A program made the translations under genes and the position numbers. Shown piece after piece: positions 59,324-64,000 of a stretch of DNA of 64,000 nucleotides; position 1 is the stretch's first letter, and each line of letters begins with the position of its first letter. A model generated the notes under the pieces. It searched no databases and was not told where the DNA came from. It saw only the letters and a program-made list of their open reading frames with translations. The DNA is from CAVPJC01 sp963705155 (GTDB lineage Bacteria > Chloroflexota > Anaerolineae > Anaerolineales > UBA4823), in contig CAVPJC010000013.1 in the NCBI GenBank assembly GCA_963705155.1, positions 62,001-126,000 of the forward strand, read 5' to 3'.

Positions 59324-60577
59324 AGGGTAATCTCCTGGTCTGGATGTAGTCGTCTTCACGGATGTTCTCGGAGGGGTAATCGTCGATGATAACGTCGGTG
59401 GCAATCACGGCGCCTGCCGAGATGTGGTATCCGGGCGGGACATTGCTGTTCTTGCCCACCATGGCCACTTTCAAACTGCCATCAGAGCTTGCGCCGCCGA
59501 CTCTTGCATTAGCGCCGATGCGGACGCGCTTATCGATGATTGCCCGGTCGATGACCGCTCCCGCACCCACAAGGGTATCGGTGAGCAAGATCGATTTCGC
59601 GCACCACCGCTCCCGCCTCAACCCGCACACCCGGTCCCAGGACGCTGCGCTCGATGACCGCACCGGCGGCGATGGTGCAGCCATCGGTGACCATGCTGTC
59701 GGTGATGCTGGATCCGTTCGAGATCCAAACCGGCGGTCGTTCTTCGGTGCGGGTGTGCACGACCCACGAGCGGTCATTCAAGTCGATCGGCGGAGGTGTC
59801 TTCAATAAATCCATGTGAGCCTGCCAGTAAGAGATCGACCGTCCCCACATCGACCCAGTAACCCGAAAAGGGGAAGGCGAAGACGCGGGCATTGTTTTTT
59901 ACCATCCGTGGCAGGATATCCTTGCCAAAATCGTGTGAGCTGCCGGTGCGCTCGCGGTCTTCCCACAGCAATTGATCCAGCACATGCAGGCTGAAAAGGT
60001 AGACGCCCATATTCGCCAGGTTGGAGGGGGCTGTTCGGGCTTCTCTAAAAAAGAGGTAACCCGGAAGCGATCATCCACGCCCACGATGCCAAAGCGCGAG
60101 GCTTCTTCCATTGGCACACGAATAGTCGCCATAGTCAGGTCGGCTTCGTGATCCATGTGAAAGGTGATCAGGGCATCGTAATTCATCTGGTAAATGTGGT
60201 CGCCGGAGAGGATCAGCACAAGGTCAGCTTCGGTGTTCTTAATAAAGCGGAAATTTTGCTGTACAGCGTCGGCAGTGCCGAGATACCAATCTGAAGAACC
60301 ACGCGGCTTTGTAGGGGCTAAAAATGCGCACTCCCCCGGTAAAATCACGGTTCAGATCCCAGGGACCGCCGGCGCCGATGTGCTCAATGAGGGAATGCGG
60401 GCGGTATTGGGCCAGGATCATCACATCAAAGATATTCGAGTTAACGCAGTTTGACAGTGTGAAATCGATGATCCGATATTTACCCGCAAACGGAACTGCG
60501 GGTTTCGTGCGTTTGGCAGTCAGCACTCCCAACCGGGAGCCTTCGCCTCCAGCAAGTATGACAGCTCTGGTTTTCAT
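59313..60577 (-). CDS. glgC: Glucose-1-phosphate adenylyltransferase
   Basis: Makes ADP-glucose for glycogen synthesis, about 415 residues. N-terminal signature VILAGGEGSRLGVLTAKRTK and PAVPFAGKYRIIDFTLSNC, then LSGDHIYQMNY, GVVGVDDRFR-like GIVGVDDRF, EKPEQPP, SGYWVDVGTVD and a left-handed beta-helix (IDRAIIDKRVRIGANARVG). Indels near 60300, 60030, 59815 and 59595 break the frame. The stop region overlaps malQ. Confidence 0.93.
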
Positions 60578-60580
60578 GAC

Positions 60581-61851
60581 TTATCCCTCTTCTCCAGTTT
60601 CTGTTGGTGGATTTGCCGAGCTTTTTCCAATCATCGCCTGGTCAGCGGTTTCCAATAATGTCCGGATTTGTCCGTGATGCTCGCGGATATGATCCGGCAG
60701 TGTAAGAAGAGTATAGCCCAATTTCCAGAAGGCGCCCTTGCGAGTTGGCAGCTCGGGCGGTAAGCCGCGCAGCAGGGCTACGGTCTCGGCCTGGCTTCGT
60801 TTGTACTCGATGACCAGTTCTTTTGTGCTTGAAAAGGCAGACACCATGGCATTCAGGCGGGCGGGGTGGTTGTGTTTGGAAAATTGTGCTGCTGTCCTGG
60901 CCTTCAATCAGGCTGGTAATCCAGGCCTGCAGATCGCGCTCGTTGGCGATGAGGTGAGCCAGGTTTTCCCTGGCGTTCCATTCCCCCGGGGAAGGGCGGT
61001 AGGCAGCCGCTTCTTCGGAAGCTGTTTGCAAACCCCCTCCCAATTCCTGAGCAAGCATGTGGTTATTCGCTTCCACAGCATCGGCCAGGGCTTCGACAGA
61101 GAAAGGCACATCCGGGAGCGGGCGGGCGGAAAGCTGAGCCTTCGCGCTGACTTTTTCATTTTGGCGGTAAAACACAACCTTGATTTTATCGCCGGCGTGA
61201 AAGCGCTGTAAAGCGGCCACAAGCGTATTATAATCTTTGATCTTTTTTCCGCCCAACCGCACCAGTAAATCGCCGCTTTGCAGCCCGGCAGCGGCAGCCC
61301 CCAGGCCGTCTGTCACACCTTCAATTAATAATCCGGGTTTTGCCGGGAAACCCAGGCTGGCAGCCTTTTCTGCATCCACGTCTTGAGCGCCGCTCAGGCC
61401 GAAAATTGGCCGGTTGATGAAGCGCAGATCCATACCGGTTTCAAGGATGGACTGCAGGTTTTTTAAACTGTTTTTCCAGCCCCGCCGGTATTCTCGCAGG
61501 GTCTGCCGCCAGGCTTTACTGCTTCCCAACCCGGTATGGGTGAGCTTTACAATGCTGCCGCCATCTTCCCGGGGTTTGAGGTCGTATTTTTACCCGGGTA
61601 ATGCCAGGCTCATTGCGCCCATGCCAGGAGAAGGCGACATGCTCGCCTGGCGCAAGACGGGTGTATTCGCCGCTGGCATAGTAACCGGTATTCCACCACA
61701 GGTAGAGCCGCCCGCCTTCAGATGCATCCGCTTCCGCCACATCGCACAGCCATTCTGTCAGGGCGGTGGCATGGGTGAATGCGGCGTACACGTCGCTGGC
61801 TGGCGCCTGGATGGTGCGTTTGAATTTGATGCTGTTCTCTTTGTTGCCCAT
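60581..61851 (-). CDS. START/AHSA1 - PDZ - DinB fusion protein
   Basis: About 420 residues. The N-terminal 130 residues are an AHSA1/SRPBCC domain (FKRTIQAPASDVYAAFTHA ... VAFSWHG). A PDZ-like domain follows (about 150-245, PAKPGLLIEGVTDGLGAAA with QSGDLLVRLGGKKIKDYN). The last 170 residues resemble a DinB-like four-helix metal-binding domain (YRPSPGEWNARENLAHLIANE and DHIREHHGQI). Indels near 61580 and 60890 break the frame. It lies between glgA and glgC with gaps of three bases, so it is expressed with glycogen genes. Function unknown. Confidence 0.8.
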
Positions 61852-61854
61852 TTC

Positions 61855-63325
61855 TCATCTCCCCGTGATCTGTGATACCTTTTTTTTGGTTTTTGCTTTG
61901 ACCAGGCTGCGATAGAGATCAAGATACTGCCGGGCGAAACGTTCCCACGAAAAATCCTGTCTCATGCCGTTGAGCTGTAAACGCTGCCAGGCAGCCTGGT
62001 CTGGGAAGAACTGAATGGCGCGGCTTAGCGCGGCGGCGAAATCCTCTGCACTGGCTGACGTAAATAGAAACCCGCTGCCATTTTCCAGATCGGCAGCGTC
62101 GCGGATGGTATCGCTGAGACCGCCGGTAGCCCGCGCCACGGGCACACAGCCATAGCGCATGGCGATCATCTGCGTCAGGCCGCAAGGCTCATAGCGCGAA
62201 GGGATGAGCAGCATATCGGCTCCGGCATACATGCGGTGGCTAAGCAAAGCATCGAAGCGGATGGCGGCTCGTACTCGTTTGGGATAGGCGGCTTCGGTTT
62301 GACGGGCTACCTGTTCCATAACCGGCATACCCATTCCCAGCAGGATGAGCTGCCAGGGCAGGCCGCTGATTTGAGCCAGGGTCTCTGGGAGCAGATCCAC
62401 ACCTTTTTGCGGATCCATGCGGGTCACCATCGCCAGCAGCGGGATGGCAGGGTCTGGATCCAGACCAAACTCTTCCAGCAGGGCTTTGCGATTGGCCTGC
62501 CGCTGTGCCAGACTGCTGCTGGAATAATTCAGCACAAGAGCGCTGTCCGTGGCTGGATCCCAGCGGTCTGTGTTGAGGCCGTTGAGGATGCCCGAGATGG
62601 CGCCCTGGCGGGTTTTGAGAAATTCTTCCAGGCCAGAGCCAAATTCGGGGGTGAGGATTTCGCGGGCATAATTGGGTGAGACCGCCACAATACGGTCGGC
62701 GGAGAGCAGCGCCAGAGGCAGCGGCATGTTCTGCGCCCACCACGGGAGGGTTGACCCGGCTGCCGGGGGCAGGCCAAAGGCATTCATCGCCGGACCGGCG
62801 TCGTTGCCCAGGAAAGGCAGGTTGTGAAGCCCCAATACAGAGGTTGTGCCGTCAAAAAAAGTGTCGCGCATCAGGCTGAGGGCATAAATGGCAGGGGCGG
62901 TGTGCCAGTCGTTGGCATGGATAATATCAGGTTTCCAGTTCAGGCGCCTGGCCAGCTCCAATGCCGCCAGCGAGAAGAAGGTGAACTTATGCCCATCGGC
63001 GCGGGTATCGGCGGTGTACACCTGGGCATCCGGGTAGATAGGATCGCCAGAAATCAGGTACACCGGGAGACCTTGCAGGTGTAGTCTCCAGCACTTCGGC
63101 GCGAATAGCTCCACCGGTGTGCTGCACGTCAAAAGATGCCACCGGTCGCAGGTGATAGGCCTGGCGGTGAATGGCGCCGTGGAACGGCAGCGCCAGACGG
63201 ATATCCACACCGCCCAGGGCGTGCAGTGCAGGCGGCAGCGAGCCGGCTACATCGCCGAGCCCTCCGATCTTGACAAACGGGTCAGCTTCGGATGCCAGGA
63301 ACAAAACCCTCAAGTCTGTATTCAT
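61855..63325 (-). CDS. glgA: Glycogen synthase (ADP-glucose type, GT5)
   Basis: About 490 residues. It has FVKIGGLGDVAGSLP (the KxGGL nucleotide motif), IIHANDWHTAPAIYAL, GILNGLNTDRWDP, LLAMVTRMDPQKGVDLL and the C-terminal IPSRYEPCGLTQMIAMRYG with the catalytic glutamate. An indel near 63085 breaks the frame after the first 80 residues. It forms an operon with the fusion protein, glgC and malQ. Confidence 0.94.
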
Positions 63326-63469
63326 ATGTTTGATCCCTGATGCCAGTCTGTTTTAATTCTAACACGATTGGCATGGACACAACCGTCCGAACCGGCACAG
63401 CTTTCTTATCGGTGGGTGTGGAAGCAATAAAAATTTGACGTGGTGCAAGCCGGGTGGTAATTCAGTTTT

Positions 63470-64000
63470 TCAGGGAAGTAATTCAGCAATCAGCGCTTCA
63501 AAGGGCGCCAGGTGGATATTTGCCAGGCTGGCGCTTCTTTTCCCGGATATCGATGAGAAGATAATCTGCGCGTTTTGTTTTCCGTGGATATCGAACCTGA
63601 GTTTGCGGCGGTGGTTCGAGTAGTTAAGCACCACCAGTACGGTTTGCTCTTCGGTGTGGCGCAGGAAGGCAAAATACGAGCGGGCACGCGGGTGGAGCGG
63701 TGTATATTCCCCGGCGACAAGGGCCGGGGTATCCCTGCGAACCTGGAGAAGGCGTGTGTAATAACTGAGCAGCGAGCCGGTGTCACCCTGCTGATCCCGC
63801 ACATTGACGCCACCGGCATAGTTCGGGTTGACCGGCAGCCAGGGGGTTGCACCTGGCGGGCAGAACCCGCCGTTGGCGGCGTTGGCCCACTGGGTGGGGG
63901 TGCGGTTTTTATCGCGGCTCATCTCACCCGCCCGCAGGGCAGCCTCGGCAGGGTCCACCTTCAAGTCACGGACGGCGGTTTCGTAATACCAGGAGGCCAT
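63470..64000 (-). CDS. GH13 alpha-glucosidase/amylase-family enzyme, C-terminal part
   Basis: The last 176 residues of a GH13 enzyme that begins beyond the window. RTPTQWANAANGGF, PWLPVNPNYAGGVNVRDQ and LSYYTRLLQVRRDTPAL mark the end of the barrel, followed by the beta-sandwich domain C. These motifs fit alpha-glucosidase, oligo-1,6-glucosidase or trehalulose-type members; the catalytic residues lie outside. It sits upstream of glgA, with a 144-base gap in which I see no other gene. Confidence 0.85.
   Translation of the reverse strand: MASWYYETAVRDLKVDPAEAALRAGEMSRDKNRTPTQWANAANGGFCPPGATPWLPVNPNYAGGVNVRDQQGDTGSLLSYYTRLLQVRRDTPALVAGEYTPLHPRARSYFAFLRHTEEQTVLVVLNYSNHRRKLRFDIHGKQNAQIIFSSISGKRSASLANIHLAPFEALIAELLP

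Overview
The window reads as a piece of a Chloroflexota genome, most likely a member of the Anaerolineae. This is an inference from gene content: tandem nuoM genes, an ATP synthase b subunit carrying a delta-like C-terminus, a zinc-ribbon/STAND/sulfatase-modifying protein, and many lineage-typical lipoproteins and hypothetical proteins. GC is moderately high and genes are tightly packed with ATGA or GTGA overlaps. No rRNA, tRNA, CRISPR array, prophage or insertion sequence was found.

Many genes are broken by single-base indels. Those I could resolve are mostly one-base insertions (about 30 insertions to about 8 deletions by hand count). They cluster at 0-6.6 kb, 20-26 kb and 59-63 kb, while long genes elsewhere (pnp, the halogenase, the STAND gene, most of 44-57 kb) are intact. 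I treat them as sequence errors rather than pseudogenes, and give full gene spans with the approximate shift points.

Layout. 1-7.6 kb: the end of a complex I operon (nuoL 3' end, nuoM, second nuoM, nuoN), then atpZ-like, atpB, atpE and an atpF-delta fusion. 7.6-15.8 kb: murE, then minus-strand genes (RAM-domain protein, FocA-like channel, rpsO-pnp, an F420-type reductase, a HEAT-like protein, LOG, MazG). 15.8-28.9 kb: a DHH-CBS-nucleotidyltransferase fusion, acetyltransferases, and a translation/RNA operon nusA-ylxR-infB-rbfA-nrnA-truB-ribF followed by thyA-folA. 29-35 kb: quinone-oxidoreductase-like protein, orphan flavin-dependent halogenase, obgE-nadD-MFS, and a LysM protein. 35-50 kb: envelope and transport genes (alpha/beta hydrolase, large lipoprotein, secreted carbohydrate-binding protein, metal ABC transporter, two MFS proteins, plsC, diacylglycerol kinase, uppP), tgt, a DsbA-like protein and a cobalamin adenosyltransferase. 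51-54.3 kb: zinc-ribbon, MoxR ATPase, VWA protein and lipoprotein. 54.3-57.6 kb: STAND NTPase with a C-terminal FGE/C-type-lectin-like domain plus a partner. 57.7-64 kb: a glycogen operon (GH13 enzyme, glgA, a START-PDZ-DinB fusion, glgC, malQ).

The strongest items for a second look are: the complex I with two NuoM subunits and an apparently lengthened NuoL lateral helix; the STAND-FGE gene pair; the orphan halogenase; the START-PDZ-DinB fusion inside the glycogen operon; and a nearly symmetric 21-bp divergent promoter that looks leaderless in both directions.
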